From positions 1 through 34,042 of the forward strand of contig JBJHCR010000027.1 in NCBI GenBank assembly GCA_050486105.1: DNA of 34,042 nt, given 5' to 3'. This stretch comes from JAEXNA01 sp050486105. Its GTDB lineage: Bacteria > Vulcanimicrobiota > Xenobia > Xenobiales > JADMJV01. The number at the start of each line of letters is the position of its first letter. Positions within the stretch are counted from its first letter, which is position 1. Shown in pieces: positions 22,510-31,182 of the stretch. The notes under the pieces were generated by a model. It was not told the origin of the DNA. It was given only the letters and a program-made list of their open reading frames with translations, and ran no database searches. The translations under genes and the position numbers were made by a program.

Positions 22510-23271
22510 TCACAACTCCCAGATCACCCTCACTCCGTAAACCGGGGTCCAGCGGTCGTGCTGCAGTCTAGAGACTCCTATTCCGGTTTGGATGTTCCAA
22601 TTGTCGCTCAGTTCGTAGTGGATTTGCGGGATGATGGTCAGTTCCGAAAGCAGGTCCGAGTGGCTGAAGGCCCAGTTGAATTCCAGTCCGCTGGTGATCT
22701 TGTCGGTGTGGTCGTAGAAGACCGTCAGGTTCTGCAGTCCTCTCCATTCGGTGCGCTGATCTCTGGATAATAGGGCCTGGGGTCCGGTCATGGACATCAG
22801 GCTCCAGCGGTCGTTGAAGCGGTGTCCGAAAAGGTATAAAACATTGATAGCGGTTTCGTTGCTGATGAATTGCTCTCCCAAGAGTTGGATCCCGTGGACG
22901 CTCTTGGCACTGTGGCCCAGGCGAAACTGTAGGCCGTATTTCCAGGCTTCTCGGGTGGAGTTCTCAAACGGCACCTCAAACTCGATGCCGATCCCGTCGG
23001 CGATGGCATACTCGATCTCAGGGGCCCACTCAGCTCTGCCGTTTCTGGGAAAGCCCGCCAGAACGTTTATTTCGAGCTCTCCGGCTTTGGCATCCAGGCC
23101 GCGCATCATGTCGAAGACCAGGGGCTCGGGGATTTTGGGTACCGGGACCTCTTCCTTGCTCTCTCCAGAGTCCCGGGAGGTAGGCTCGGCCTGGATAGGC
23201 TGGATGAGGCATCCCAGCAGCAGCAGAATTCCGCCTGACCAAGTAAAGATCTTGAAGCTTTGCCAAAACAT
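22510..23271 (-). CDS. Putative outer-membrane beta-barrel protein
   Basis: 253 residues with an N-terminal signal (hydrophobic 12-25, probable cleavage after PIQA at 28; a weak lipobox-like LLGC lies within). The rest alternates short amphipathic strands: LEINVLAGFPRNGRAEWAPE, EYAIADGIGIEFEVPFEN, WKYGLQFRLGHS, ELTIIPQIHYELSDNWNIQ, GVRVIWEL. The layout resembles small barrel proteins of the MetA-pathway/transporter-like type, but I cannot assign a family securely. It diverges from the KdpD-like kinase gene with 77 bases between start codons, so the two promoters overlap and the kinase pair may regulate it. Confidence 0.68.
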   Translation of the reverse strand: MFWQSFKIFTWSGGILLLLGCLIQPIQAEPTSRDSGESKEEVPVPKIPEPLVFDMMRGLDAKAGELEINVLAGFPRNGRAEWAPEIEYAIADGIGIEFEVPFENSTREAWKYGLQFRLGHSAKSVHGIQLLGEQFISNETAINVLYLFGHRFNDRWSLMSMTGPQALLSRDQRTEWRGLQNLTVFYDHTDKITSGLEFNWAFSHSDLLSELTIIPQIHYELSDNWNIQTGIGVSRLQHDRWTPVYGVRVIWEL

Positions 23272-23348
23272 GGGCCGAGTCTAATACAGGCTAAAGGCTC
23301 CAGGCATAAAGAAGTCGTAAAGCTTTCATTGAGGGGATCTTTATCATC

Positions 23349-24917
23349 TTGAATAATGAACCTAGGATGGACAGGACTCAAGCAAAGAAAGGCTCCTCGA
23401 CAAAGGACAAAGGCCCTGCCCTTCGTCTCGATGGACGGTTTTCTTCGCAGTGCGATTGGCGAGAGTACTTGCCTTCTCTGGAAACTCACGGAGCGCGGAG
23501 AGACCTCTTAGGAGGACCGCCTTGGAGCCTTAATCCTGAGAATGTGCTCTGGAGGGGGGGGCTGGCGGTTATAGCCATCGCCGGGGTCGTAGGAGTATCC
23601 CATGTCCTGGGTGACCGAGTCTCCGAAGACAACGACATCCTGGTCTATCTGGGCTCGCTCACGGTGGTTTCTCTTTATCTTGGGAGAATCCCGGCCTTAG
23701 TGGCCACCGGATTTTGCCTGCTCTTGCTGAGCTTCGGGCCTTTTCAATCGGGCTTGCTGGCTTCTGGAGAACCGCTACAGACCGGGTTGTCGTTGGTCTT
23801 GTTTCTCTTCGTGGCCGACCAGGTTGCCCGCTTGGCCAACCAGGTGAGACACGAGGCCTGGGCCGCCGACCAAGAAGCTCGACTGTTGAGTCTATTCAAC
23901 GAGTTCAATAGAGAGGTCTCGACCTTGACCGAGCGGCCAGAGGTGGAGGCACACTTGCTCTCTTTTCTCTCCGAGCGTCTGGGTTTTCCCAGTCAGACGA
24001 CCGGCGTTTCTGAGGAGGTGAGAGCCAAGGTTTCGGACTTCCTAGAGATCAATCTGGGCTCCGGGCGCTATTTTAGGGTTCACCTGGATCCGTCAAATTC
24101 GAGAAGTCTTGAGTTTTGGACCGAAGTTGTGAATCAGCTGTCTCAGACCTCTGGCCGCTCCTTTGAACGAATCGTCCAGACCGAAACGGAACACCGAGCC
24201 TCCATCCTCGAGGCCACCCAGAAGGTCCAATCAGCTTTGATCAGTTCCATGTCCCACGATCTGCAAACCCCTTTGGCTTCGATCTCAGGGATTTTCGAGG
24301 TTCTCGGGGCTGAGGGGATCGTTATTTCTGAGGAGGAGCGCCAGAAACTGATGGAGTTGGGTGCCAGCCAAACCGAGCGCTTATTGCATCTAGTCAAGAA
24401 TGTGATCAACCTCAGCAAACTCGATGGAGGAGGGTTGCGCTTGGAGCTCAAGGACGTATCCCTTGAAGAGATCGCTCGAAGCGCTATTGAGCGTTTCAAC
24501 CCTCGTGACCGGCAACGTGTCACTCTGCAGGTGGATGGTTCACCACCGGAAATCCAGGGTGACGGACTGCTCTTGACTCAGGTGACCTTCAATCTCCTGG
24601 ACAACGCTTTGAAGTTTAGTTCCGACGAGAGTATGGTCGAGGTCCGGCTCCTGGGCCAGCGTCAGTCCTGCCGCTTAGAAGTTGTGGACCTGGGATGTGG
24701 AATAGAGGTATTCGAGCAGAATCGGATTTTTGAGAGATTCTTTCGAGGAAGGACACCGACTAAGGTTCCCGGGTCGGGCTTGGGCTTGAGTATCTGCAAG
24801 AGCATTGTCGAATTGCACGGAGGACGTTTGAGTTTCCAAAGCCGGGTTCACGAAGGAACGACGTTTTCTATGGTCATGCCAACTCGAGAGCTTGCCAAGT
24901 CTGAGGCCTCTTCGTGA
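23349..24917 (+). CDS. KdpD-like sensor histidine kinase lacking the N-terminal KdpD/Usp domains
   Basis: 522 residues. Membrane part of DUF4118/KdpD type (four hydrophobic segments, about 60-160: AVIAIAGVVGVSHVLG, ILVYLGSLTVVSLYLGRIPA, LVATGFCLLLLSFGPF, LVLFLFVADQVARL), then a helical linker and short GAF-like region. The kinase core has the H-box SSMSHDLQTPLASISG (DLQTP where KdpD usually has DLRTP), N-box NLLDNALKFSSDES and G-boxes DLGCGIE and PGSGLGLSICKSIVELHGG. Escherichia coli KdpD is almost 900 residues, with a KdpD and a Usp domain before this part; both are absent. The start is TTG 23349 (GAGGGG 12 bases upstream) or ATG 23367. It overlaps the response-regulator gene. Confidence 0.88.
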   Translation: MNNEPRMDRTQAKKGSSTKDKGPALRLDGRFSSQCDWREYLPSLETHGARRDLLGGPPWSLNPENVLWRGGLAVIAIAGVVGVSHVLGDRVSEDNDILVYLGSLTVVSLYLGRIPALVATGFCLLLLSFGPFQSGLLASGEPLQTGLSLVLFLFVADQVARLANQVRHEAWAADQEARLLSLFNEFNREVSTLTERPEVEAHLLSFLSERLGFPSQTTGVSEEVRAKVSDFLEINLGSGRYFRVHLDPSNSRSLEFWTEVVNQLSQTSGRSFERIVQTETEHRASILEATQKVQSALISSMSHDLQTPLASISGIFEVLGAEGIVISEEERQKLMELGASQTERLLHLVKNVINLSKLDGGGLRLELKDVSLEEIARSAIERFNPRDRQRVTLQVDGSPPEIQGDGLLLTQVTFNLLDNALKFSSDESMVEVRLLGQRQSCRLEVVDLGCGIEVFEQNRIFERFFRGRTPTKVPGSGLGLSICKSIVELHGGRLSFQSRVHEGTTFSMVMPTRELAKSEASS

Positions 24918-25615
24918 CCGATACGGATTGCGTAAACCGCAGCGTCCTGGTGGTCGACGACGATTTCGCTCTCAGACAGTTTCTGACCATCAGCCTTCAA
25001 GCTCAAGGGTACACCGTATTGGAAGCGTCCACCGGTATGAGAGCGGTGGAGTTGGTCCTGGAAAGCCGTCCAGAGCTGGTTCTCTTGGATCTGGGTCTTC
25101 CCGACCTGAACGGACTGGAGGTGATCCGCAGGCTGAGGACTTGGACTTGGCTTCCCATCATCGTCATTTCGGTGCAGAACGAAGAGGCCGTGATCGTAGA
25201 GGCCTTGGATCTCGGGGCTGACGACTATCTGGTGAAGCCCTTTAAGATCAACGAACTTTCGGCGCGACTGAGGGCCGCCCACAGGAGAACCCAAGCCTTG
25301 CCGGTAGAAGGTGCTCTGAGTTGCGGATCCATTTTTTTGGACCAGGATCGTCGACTGGTCACGGTGGCCGGGGAGAAAGTACCTCTCACCCCCAATGAAT
25401 TCTCGATACTCCTTTGTTTGATGCAGAACCAAGGCAGGGTGGTCACCCACGGCAAGCTGCTCAGTCAGGTTTGGGGCCCCGAGTTCGCCGAAGACCGGCA
25501 ACTCCTCAGGGTGCACATCTCGAACCTCCGTAAGAAACTCGAAGTTTTCCCCTGCACCACCGGCTGTATCACCAACGAAACCGGGGTGGGATATCGTTTG
25601 TTGGAGGAGGGGTGA
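24914..25615 (+). CDS. KdpE-like response regulator
   Basis: 233 residues. The receiver has VVDDD and the phospho-acceptor Asp59 in LVLLDLGLPDLNGLEV. The ISVQNEE and DYLVKPFKINELSARLRAAHRR segments are close to KdpE. The C-terminal winged helix contains KVPLTPNEFSILLCLMQNQGRVVTH and EDRQLLRVHISNLRKKLE, ending ETGVGYRLLEEG. GTG 24914 overlaps the kinase stop (GTGA). No kdpFABC potassium-pump genes are in the window, so the target is open; the divergent beta-barrel gene is a candidate. Confidence 0.92.
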   Translation: MTDTDCVNRSVLVVDDDFALRQFLTISLQAQGYTVLEASTGMRAVELVLESRPELVLLDLGLPDLNGLEVIRRLRTWTWLPIIVISVQNEEAVIVEALDLGADDYLVKPFKINELSARLRAAHRRTQALPVEGALSCGSIFLDQDRRLVTVAGEKVPLTPNEFSILLCLMQNQGRVVTHGKLLSQVWGPEFAEDRQLLRVHISNLRKKLEVFPCTTGCITNETGVGYRLLEEG

Positions 25616-25629
25616 GGGACGCCAGGCGA

Positions 25630-26964
25630 TTATCCGGCCATTCCCCGGTTTGCCGCCGACTGTCCATAAGCCCATAACCGGGCCTGGTTGGTCCAACCGT
25701 GTGGGGCAAAAACGTTTGCGTCGGGCCCTTGATCGTGGGCTTCTTTGCCTTTCCAAATGTTGAACTTCACATCTTCAGCAGCCTGGGACATCTCTTCGGC
25801 TCGGGCCGCGTCCTTGATTTTCGGCACCACGATCTCCCCTGCGGCAAGCCAGGGTCCACTCCAGGTCTTGCGTCCATCGTTGGGGTCATCACCAACTTGC
25901 ATGAATTGAAGGTCAAATCTCCAGCGCGTATCATCTTGCGTTGCTCGGCTTCGAAATTCATTCCTCAGTCGCTTGGAGGTGGTTTCTCCCTCGAAAGTAG
26001 AGGCTTGTCCAGCTTCAGTCTGCAAGGGAAGTGCTCTCATCTTCACCAGATAATCGTTGCCATCTTTGCCCGTGAGACGAAAAGGGGCTCTACTCCAGGC
26101 TGTAAGGTCGGCCACCGAGTTTAACTCGGACTTCATCCGTCCCACATCCAGCACCATTTTGCCGGCTTCTAAAGGCCCCACCTCCCAGGCCATCTGGGCT
26201 AGTCCGGCGGGGGTGAAAGGGTGATCAAGCATATTGAAGAGGGCCAACTGGGCTTTCGGATCTTTGGCCTGAGAGGCTTCGGTCTTGTCACTCCCACCGG
26301 TCAGGAGAATGTCGGTCAATTGCCCATCGTTACCCACCAACTCTAAGGCCATCCCGTACATGCTCTTGCCGTCAGGGTCTCTGGTGTTTGAGGCGTCGGA
26401 GATCCGTATTAGCCCTCCCAGGGTCGATTGATCAAAGAGATTCACGACCTGTTCTAAATGAGGATTCCAGTGCACCTCAACCTCGCCCCCGAATAACTGC
26501 TCGGTGTGCACCAGTCGCTGCATAGCCGGGCAACCTTCGTTCAATTGGCGCTGCTGAATGGTGTCGATTCGCTTGCGGGTGAAGGCTCGAAAATCTGCTT
26601 CCTGGCGACCATCCAAGGAATTGTCCGGCACGTTCTTGGCAGCTTGGCTAAGGGTCTCCTTAAAGACTTGCTTGGAGGGCCATTCCGATATCGCGGTGGT
26701 GGTGGGTGAAAAATTGCCAGGAGCTTTCTGAGCGATCCAAGTTCCTGACTCGGCCAGCGGAGCGCTCGTGGAGATCGAACTCTTCTGCAGGTCTTTCATC
26801 TTTTCGAACATGGCCCTGGCATAAGGGCAAGCCTCTAAGGCCTCTGGAGTGAAGAGTTCGGCGGGAAAGGCGGAGGTTGACGAGTTCTGTCCGTCGGGTG
26901 ATGCTTTTCGTGGGACCGGTGTCGTGAAGTTCTGAATGTTTTGGGTGATGAAGTTGGTTTGCAT
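25630..26964 (-). CDS. Catalase-fold haem protein (y4iL/catalase-related type)
   Basis: 444 residues, no signal peptide. Recognised by the catalase-superfamily layout. RLVHTEQLFGGEVEVH aligns with the distal-His region of catalase (His153). DPDGKSMYGMALEL corresponds to the DPRGFAVKF strand. The C-terminal NQARLWAYGQSAANR fits the proximal haem-ligand signature R-x-x-x-Y (Arg429, Tyr433). The usual distal-Asn segment GNN is replaced by LTGG, so ordinary H2O2 dismutation is uncertain. Relatives include catalase-related allene oxide synthases acting on fatty-acid hydroperoxides. Two Cys-Pro dipeptides (46-47, 145-146) could be haem-regulatory motifs. It is divergent from the dioxygenase-like peroxidase gene across 154 bp. 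The alignment is from memory of the family. Confidence 0.75.
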   Translation of the reverse strand: MQTNFITQNIQNFTTPVPRKASPDGQNSSTSAFPAELFTPEALEACPYARAMFEKMKDLQKSSISTSAPLAESGTWIAQKAPGNFSPTTTAISEWPSKQVFKETLSQAAKNVPDNSLDGRQEADFRAFTRKRIDTIQQRQLNEGCPAMQRLVHTEQLFGGEVEVHWNPHLEQVVNLFDQSTLGGLIRISDASNTRDPDGKSMYGMALELVGNDGQLTDILLTGGSDKTEASQAKDPKAQLALFNMLDHPFTPAGLAQMAWEVGPLEAGKMVLDVGRMKSELNSVADLTAWSRAPFRLTGKDGNDYLVKMRALPLQTEAGQASTFEGETTSKRLRNEFRSRATQDDTRWRFDLQFMQVGDDPNDGRKTWSGPWLAAGEIVVPKIKDAARAEEMSQAAEDVKFNIWKGKEAHDQGPDANVFAPHGWTNQARLWAYGQSAANRGMAG

Positions 26965-27010
26965 ATTGAACGTCTATTCTAGCTTGTTGCTCCCCGAGCT
27001 TATTGCAAGA

Positions 27011-27053
27011 GCCTGAAAAGGCCCTAAAATGTTCCCTTCAGGCTTCTTTCAGG
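27011..27053. promoter_or_regulatory. Inverted and direct TTCAGG half-sites in the divergent haem-enzyme promoter
   Basis: GCCTGAA at 27011-27017 and TTCAGGC at 27037-27043 form a perfect 7-bp inverted repeat, and a further TTCAGG lies at 27048-27053. The cluster is between the catalase-fold gene (minus, start 26964) and the dioxygenase-like gene (plus, start 27119) and could be a shared operator controlling both. Confidence 0.4.
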
Positions 27054-27118
27054 GTCGGAGTGTTTGATGGAGAAAATTTTGTGAAGGCTTCGTGAGCCGT
27101 CACCAAAGGACTCAAAGC

Positions 27119-29479
27119 ATGAATATTCAGACGGCTCCCCTTCAGAAGAAGGTGCCTGCTCAAAGCGGCTTCCAGGGCCTCCACCAGCGGGCCGAAAGGT
27201 TGTTGGAGCAGGGAAAGTTTGATGAGGCCGAGGCTCTGTTGAATTCCAGCAAGTTGTTGAGGGAGTCTCCCAAGACTCAGGCTTTATTGGGGGCGAGCTA
27301 CTTTCGCCAGGAGAATTATCGGGCTGCAGCCGAGGCTTTCCAGAGTGCGGCCGTGCTCGACGAAGTATACTTGGGGTTGGCTGAGCAGGCCCGGCAGAAT
27401 GCCGAAACCGATATCGCTCATGATCACGCCGTGAATCCCTTCAGAGAAAATGCCATCAAGGGGCTCCCGGAGCCGGGAGTGGCCACCACCGAACAGTATG
27501 AGCCTACCAAGGTTTCGCGCTCGGCCTTCGCTCAGGGTTTGCGCACCGGTTTGCGGGCGGCAGGCAAAGTGATCGGAGGAATCTCCGGAGCAACCCTAGG
27601 CTGGGCGGCACGGGTCTTCGGACAAGAAGACAAAGGGGAAATCTGGACCCAATGGTCTCGCAAGAACTTCGCCCAGGGCATGCTGATGCTTAAGAATCAT
27701 CGAGATCGCCTGAACACCAACAATCTCCACGACACCTACCCAGAGGGTGAACTTACGGGGTTCGCCAAGCCAGGCTTGCAGCAACCCGAGTGGACCAAAT
27801 TCAACCGAACGATGGACGGCAGCTGGAACAACCCGGTGAATCCTTTGGAGGGAGCTGCCGGCACCCGCTTCGGACGGATGGTTCCTCGAGACAAGACCTT
27901 CATGGACGAAAAAATGCTGATGGTTCCCAATCCTCGGCTGATCAGCAGATTGTTGCAGACCCGTAAAGACGGGGAAATGAAAGAGGTTCCCTTTCTCAAC
28001 ATGAATGCGGTTTGGTGGATCCAGATGGAGACCCACGACTGGGTCAGTCACGGTGACAATCGCAGCGACGAAATGTTTGAAGTGCCCTTGGCCAAAGATG
28101 ATCCTAAACGTCAACAGCTCCATATGACTCATATGCTGGTTCCCAAGACGGCAGAAGACCCGACTCGAAAGGCCAGTGAAGCCAACACCCCACTGACCTA
28201 CCTCAACGAAGTCACCCATTGGTGGGATGGCTCTCAGCTCTACGGCTCAAGCGATGAGAAAGCGCGAGAGCTGAGAAGTCTCGAAGGCGGGAAAATGAAG
28301 CTGGATGACAACGGTCACCTGCCGGTTGGAGCCGACGGCATCGAGCAAACCGGATTCAGTCGAAACTGGAGCGTGGGTCTGGCGGCCATGCACACTATGT
28401 TTGTCAAGGAACACAACGCCATTGCCGACATGCTCGCAGTTGCTTATCCTGACTGGAACGACGATCAATTGTTCCATAAGTCTCGGCTCATTAACTCTGC
28501 GCTGATGGCCAAAATCCACACAGTGGAGTGGACTCCCAACGTCTTGCCCAATAAACTCTTGCATTCAGGAATGCTGGCCAACTGGTTCGGAGCTGCCACG
28601 AAGGCGGTTCATTCCGAAGAAAACCGTAAGGCCGTGCCTTGGCTGAACATCGCCGATGAAGCCTTGGGCGGATTGGTGGGCAACGCCACCGAAAAACATG
28701 GTGTTCCCGCCTGGCTCAGCGAAGAATTCGTTTCCGATTACGCCATTCTTCATTCTATGCTCCCCGACACTCTGAAGATGCGGCGCATCGGGGAAGAATC
28801 GGTTCAAGAGCTTTCGTTAAACGCAATCAGACAGAAGAAATCTTCAGATGTCATGGACCAATACGGTTTGGCTAACGTCTTCCACTCTTTCGGGACCCAG
28901 CATCCGGGCCAATTGGTGCTGAATAACTTCCCCGAGACCCTCCAGGATCTGTCGGTGCCCGGCTTCGGGTTCTTTGATATGGCCGCCGTGGACATCCTCA
29001 GAGATCGGGAGCGCGGGGTACCACGATACAATGAGATGAGACGCAGTCTCGGTTTGAATCCCATCGAGTCCTTTGAGGACCTCACCGACGACCCAGATAC
29101 TCTAGAAGACCTCAAGAAGATCTATAACTACGATATTGAACAGATCGACTTCAAGATCGGTTGCCTGGCCGAGTCGACCCGTCCGGAGAACTTTGGTTTC
29201 GGTGAGACCATGTTCACTATCTTCATTTTGCACGCGTCCCGGAGGCTTCAAGCCGATAGATTCTATACCGAAAGCTACAACGAGGAAACCTACACTCCCG
29301 AGGGCTTGAAATGGATTGACGAGAACACCTCGAAAACTGTGGCCTTTCGGCATATGCCCGAACTCAAGAACACAGGCCTGGCCCATGAAAACGTGACCAC
29401 CATTTTTGAGCCCTTCGACACCGATCCAGAGAAACTTAACGATCCCACTCGGCACCCCCTGGCTTTCATAAAGCGCTAA
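27119..29479 (+). CDS. Haem peroxidase of the alpha-dioxygenase/cyclooxygenase-like family with N-terminal TPR
   Basis: 786 residues. Residues 18-95 are TPR-like helices (AERLLEQGKFDEAEALL, ALLGASYFRQENYRAAAEAFQ). From about 200 onward the animal-haem-peroxidase fold resembles plant alpha-dioxygenase: NAVWWIQMETHDWVSHGDN with probable distal His306, EVTHWWDGSQLYGSS, WSVGLAAMHTMFVKEHNA, SALMAKIHTVEWT and LSEEFVSDYAILHSMLPD with probable proximal His545. Alpha-dioxygenases and cyclooxygenases oxygenate fatty acids through a Tyr radical three residues before the proximal His; here Tyr541 is four residues before it, so activity may differ. The start is ATG 27119, with AAAGGA eight bases upstream; an earlier GTG at 27092 is less likely. 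No signal peptide: cytoplasmic or peripheral. Confidence 0.85.
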   Translation: MNIQTAPLQKKVPAQSGFQGLHQRAERLLEQGKFDEAEALLNSSKLLRESPKTQALLGASYFRQENYRAAAEAFQSAAVLDEVYLGLAEQARQNAETDIAHDHAVNPFRENAIKGLPEPGVATTEQYEPTKVSRSAFAQGLRTGLRAAGKVIGGISGATLGWAARVFGQEDKGEIWTQWSRKNFAQGMLMLKNHRDRLNTNNLHDTYPEGELTGFAKPGLQQPEWTKFNRTMDGSWNNPVNPLEGAAGTRFGRMVPRDKTFMDEKMLMVPNPRLISRLLQTRKDGEMKEVPFLNMNAVWWIQMETHDWVSHGDNRSDEMFEVPLAKDDPKRQQLHMTHMLVPKTAEDPTRKASEANTPLTYLNEVTHWWDGSQLYGSSDEKARELRSLEGGKMKLDDNGHLPVGADGIEQTGFSRNWSVGLAAMHTMFVKEHNAIADMLAVAYPDWNDDQLFHKSRLINSALMAKIHTVEWTPNVLPNKLLHSGMLANWFGAATKAVHSEENRKAVPWLNIADEALGGLVGNATEKHGVPAWLSEEFVSDYAILHSMLPDTLKMRRIGEESVQELSLNAIRQKKSSDVMDQYGLANVFHSFGTQHPGQLVLNNFPETLQDLSVPGFGFFDMAAVDILRDRERGVPRYNEMRRSLGLNPIESFEDLTDDPDTLEDLKKIYNYDIEQIDFKIGCLAESTRPENFGFGETMFTIFILHASRRLQADRFYTESYNEETYTPEGLKWIDENTSKTVAFRHMPELKNTGLAHENVTTIFEPFDTDPEKLNDPTRHPLAFIKR

Positions 29480-29591
29480 ACCCTCTGGGAGAAATCGTTG
29501 GGAATGATCTCTTTTACGCATACTTTCAGGATGCCCTGGTAAGTTGTCATCAAGAACATTCCATCTCACAAAGGAACAGAAAACGACTATC

Positions 29592-29843
29592 ATGCAAGCT
29601 CTATCAAGTTTTACGACAACGGGAACTCCCAGTCGCTGCCCCTATTTTCAGAATCTTTCCAGGCAACAAAGCCAGGAAAGTCCTCAGTTGGAAAATCAGA
29701 CTATTTCCGATTCTGTGGTCCTCAGCCCATTTGAGTCAGTGGATTCCACTTCTCTCGGGAAGACTTGTATGAAGTCGGCGGCCCAAGCCACCTTCCCCAT
29801 GCTGCCAGGCTTTGCCAAAGCGGGCTGCCCTCACGCCGCCTGA
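29592..29843 (+). CDS. Small protein with two Cys-Pro motifs, downstream of the haem peroxidase
   Basis: 83 residues, Ser/Thr/Gln-rich and probably largely unfolded, with three Cys: SRCPYF (Cys16-Pro17), GKTCM (Cys59) and the C-terminal AGCPHAA (Cys79-Pro80). Cys-Pro with a following aromatic or His is typical of haem-regulatory motifs, and the catalase-fold neighbour also has ACPYA and GCPAM. No family was recognised. It follows the peroxidase gene by 112 bases on the same strand and is convergent with the CNNM gene. The start ATG 29592 lacks a close ribosome site (AAAGGA is 16 bases away); TTG 29544 is possible. It may be a genuine small gene but could be spurious. Confidence 0.5.
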   Translation: MQALSSFTTTGTPSRCPYFQNLSRQQSQESPQLENQTISDSVVLSPFESVDSTSLGKTCMKSAAQATFPMLPGFAKAGCPHAA

Positions 29844-29859
29844 ACTGCCACAGTTCTCG

Positions 29860-31182
29860 CTAAGCTTCTCCGTTTCGGCCGTCCGTCTCAACCGGGTCCA
29901 TGTCCAAGCACAATACCTCGACCTTTTCCACCTGCCGGCCGCTCATGCTGATCACCCTGAAGGCCAGACCATTCCAGGAGATCGCTTGATCGGGTTCGGG
30001 AAGATTGTGGAGTTCTTCTTGCAAGAGGCCGGCCACCGTCCGAACTGAGTCGTGCTCAAGCGAGCGCTTCAGGTATTGCCCTAGTTCGTCGAGGAGGAGA
30101 TCCCCCTGGACCAACAGTTTTCCCGGCTCGATCTCCTGGAGAGGTTCTTCTTCTTCGTCGAACTCATCGCGGATCTCTCCCACCACTTCTTCGATGACAT
30201 CTTCAAAGGTGATCACCCCCGCTGTTCCTCCGTGCTCATCGAGCACGATGAGCATCTGCAGGCGTTCAGCACGGAAAATCTGCAGCAGGTCCCCCACCGA
30301 GGTAGAGCCAGGGACGAATCTTGGGGGACGCACCAAAAGCCTGAGATCGGATTCGACTTCTTGTCGAACCCAATGACGGGCCAAATCCTTGCAATACAGC
30401 ACACCAGTGATGTTGTCGGGAGTCCCTGAATAAAGGGGGACTCGAGAATGTTGATGTTCCACGAAAAACTCCTGGGCTTGAGCGAGAGTCGAGTCATCGG
30501 GTAGGGCATCGATCTTGACTCTAGGAGTCATGATGTCGGTGGCTGAACGCTGATCGAGATCGAATATGTTTTCGATCATCAACTCCTCCCCTCGGCCCAC
30601 TTCTCCCTGAGCTCGACTGTGCTGCACCACCATCTCGAGCTCCTCGGCGGAATACAAGCGGCGGGTCTCATCGGGGAGAGGCATGCCAAAGGTGCTGAGG
30701 AGCTTATTGCCGATGGCGTCCAAGGTGACCACTAGGGGAGTAAAGAAGGCGCGAGAAAGGTCCATGAATGGCTTTAAGAACAGCACTCCCAGGGTTGGCT
30801 TTTTCAAGGCCAAAGCTTTGGGGATCATTTCTCCGACCACCACGTGGGGGTAGGTCATAATCAAGATAGCAACCAGCATGAGGCCGATGCTGTGATCCGA
30901 TTCCAGATCCAAAAGCTTGGCTAGACCTCCGGCGATAGCCGGTTCCGCGACCATTCCTAGGGCCAGGCTGGCCAGGGTGATGCCGACCTGGGCGGTGGCG
31001 ATGTAGCGGTTCATTCTTTGGGGATCCCGCCGAACATCGAGAACTTTTCGTGCTGCCAAAGAACCTGAGTCGGCTCGTCTTTGCAGGTCGATTTTGGAGC
31101 AGGTCACGATGGCGAACTCTGCGGCCACATAAAGCCCGTTCACCACAATGAGGACGGTGATGATGAGCACCAATGCACTCAT
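29860..31182 (-). CDS. CNNM/CorC-HlyC family transporter-associated protein (DUF21-CBS-CBS-CorC_HlyC)
   Basis: 440 residues. The N-terminal CNNM/DUF21 domain has three to four membrane segments (LVLIITVLIVVNGLYVAAEFA, QVGITLASLALGMVAEPAI, VVVGEMIPKALALKKP). Two CBS modules follow (about 205-325: DIMTPRVKIDALPDDSTL, VPLYSGTPDNITGVLYCKDL, LIVLDEHGGTAGVITFEDVIEEVVGEI), and the C-terminal CorC/HlyC domain runs to about 430. Such proteins are linked to Mg2+ or other divalent-cation transport and resistance. The ATG at 31182 overlaps the stop of the upstream paralogue, so the two are made together and may form a heteromer. Confidence 0.93.
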   Translation of the reverse strand: MSALVLIITVLIVVNGLYVAAEFAIVTCSKIDLQRRADSGSLAARKVLDVRRDPQRMNRYIATAQVGITLASLALGMVAEPAIAGGLAKLLDLESDHSIGLMLVAILIMTYPHVVVGEMIPKALALKKPTLGVLFLKPFMDLSRAFFTPLVVTLDAIGNKLLSTFGMPLPDETRRLYSAEELEMVVQHSRAQGEVGRGEELMIENIFDLDQRSATDIMTPRVKIDALPDDSTLAQAQEFFVEHQHSRVPLYSGTPDNITGVLYCKDLARHWVRQEVESDLRLLVRPPRFVPGSTSVGDLLQIFRAERLQMLIVLDEHGGTAGVITFEDVIEEVVGEIRDEFDEEEEPLQEIEPGKLLVQGDLLLDELGQYLKRSLEHDSVRTVAGLLQEELHNLPEPDQAISWNGLAFRVISMSGRQVEKVEVLCLDMDPVETDGRNGEA

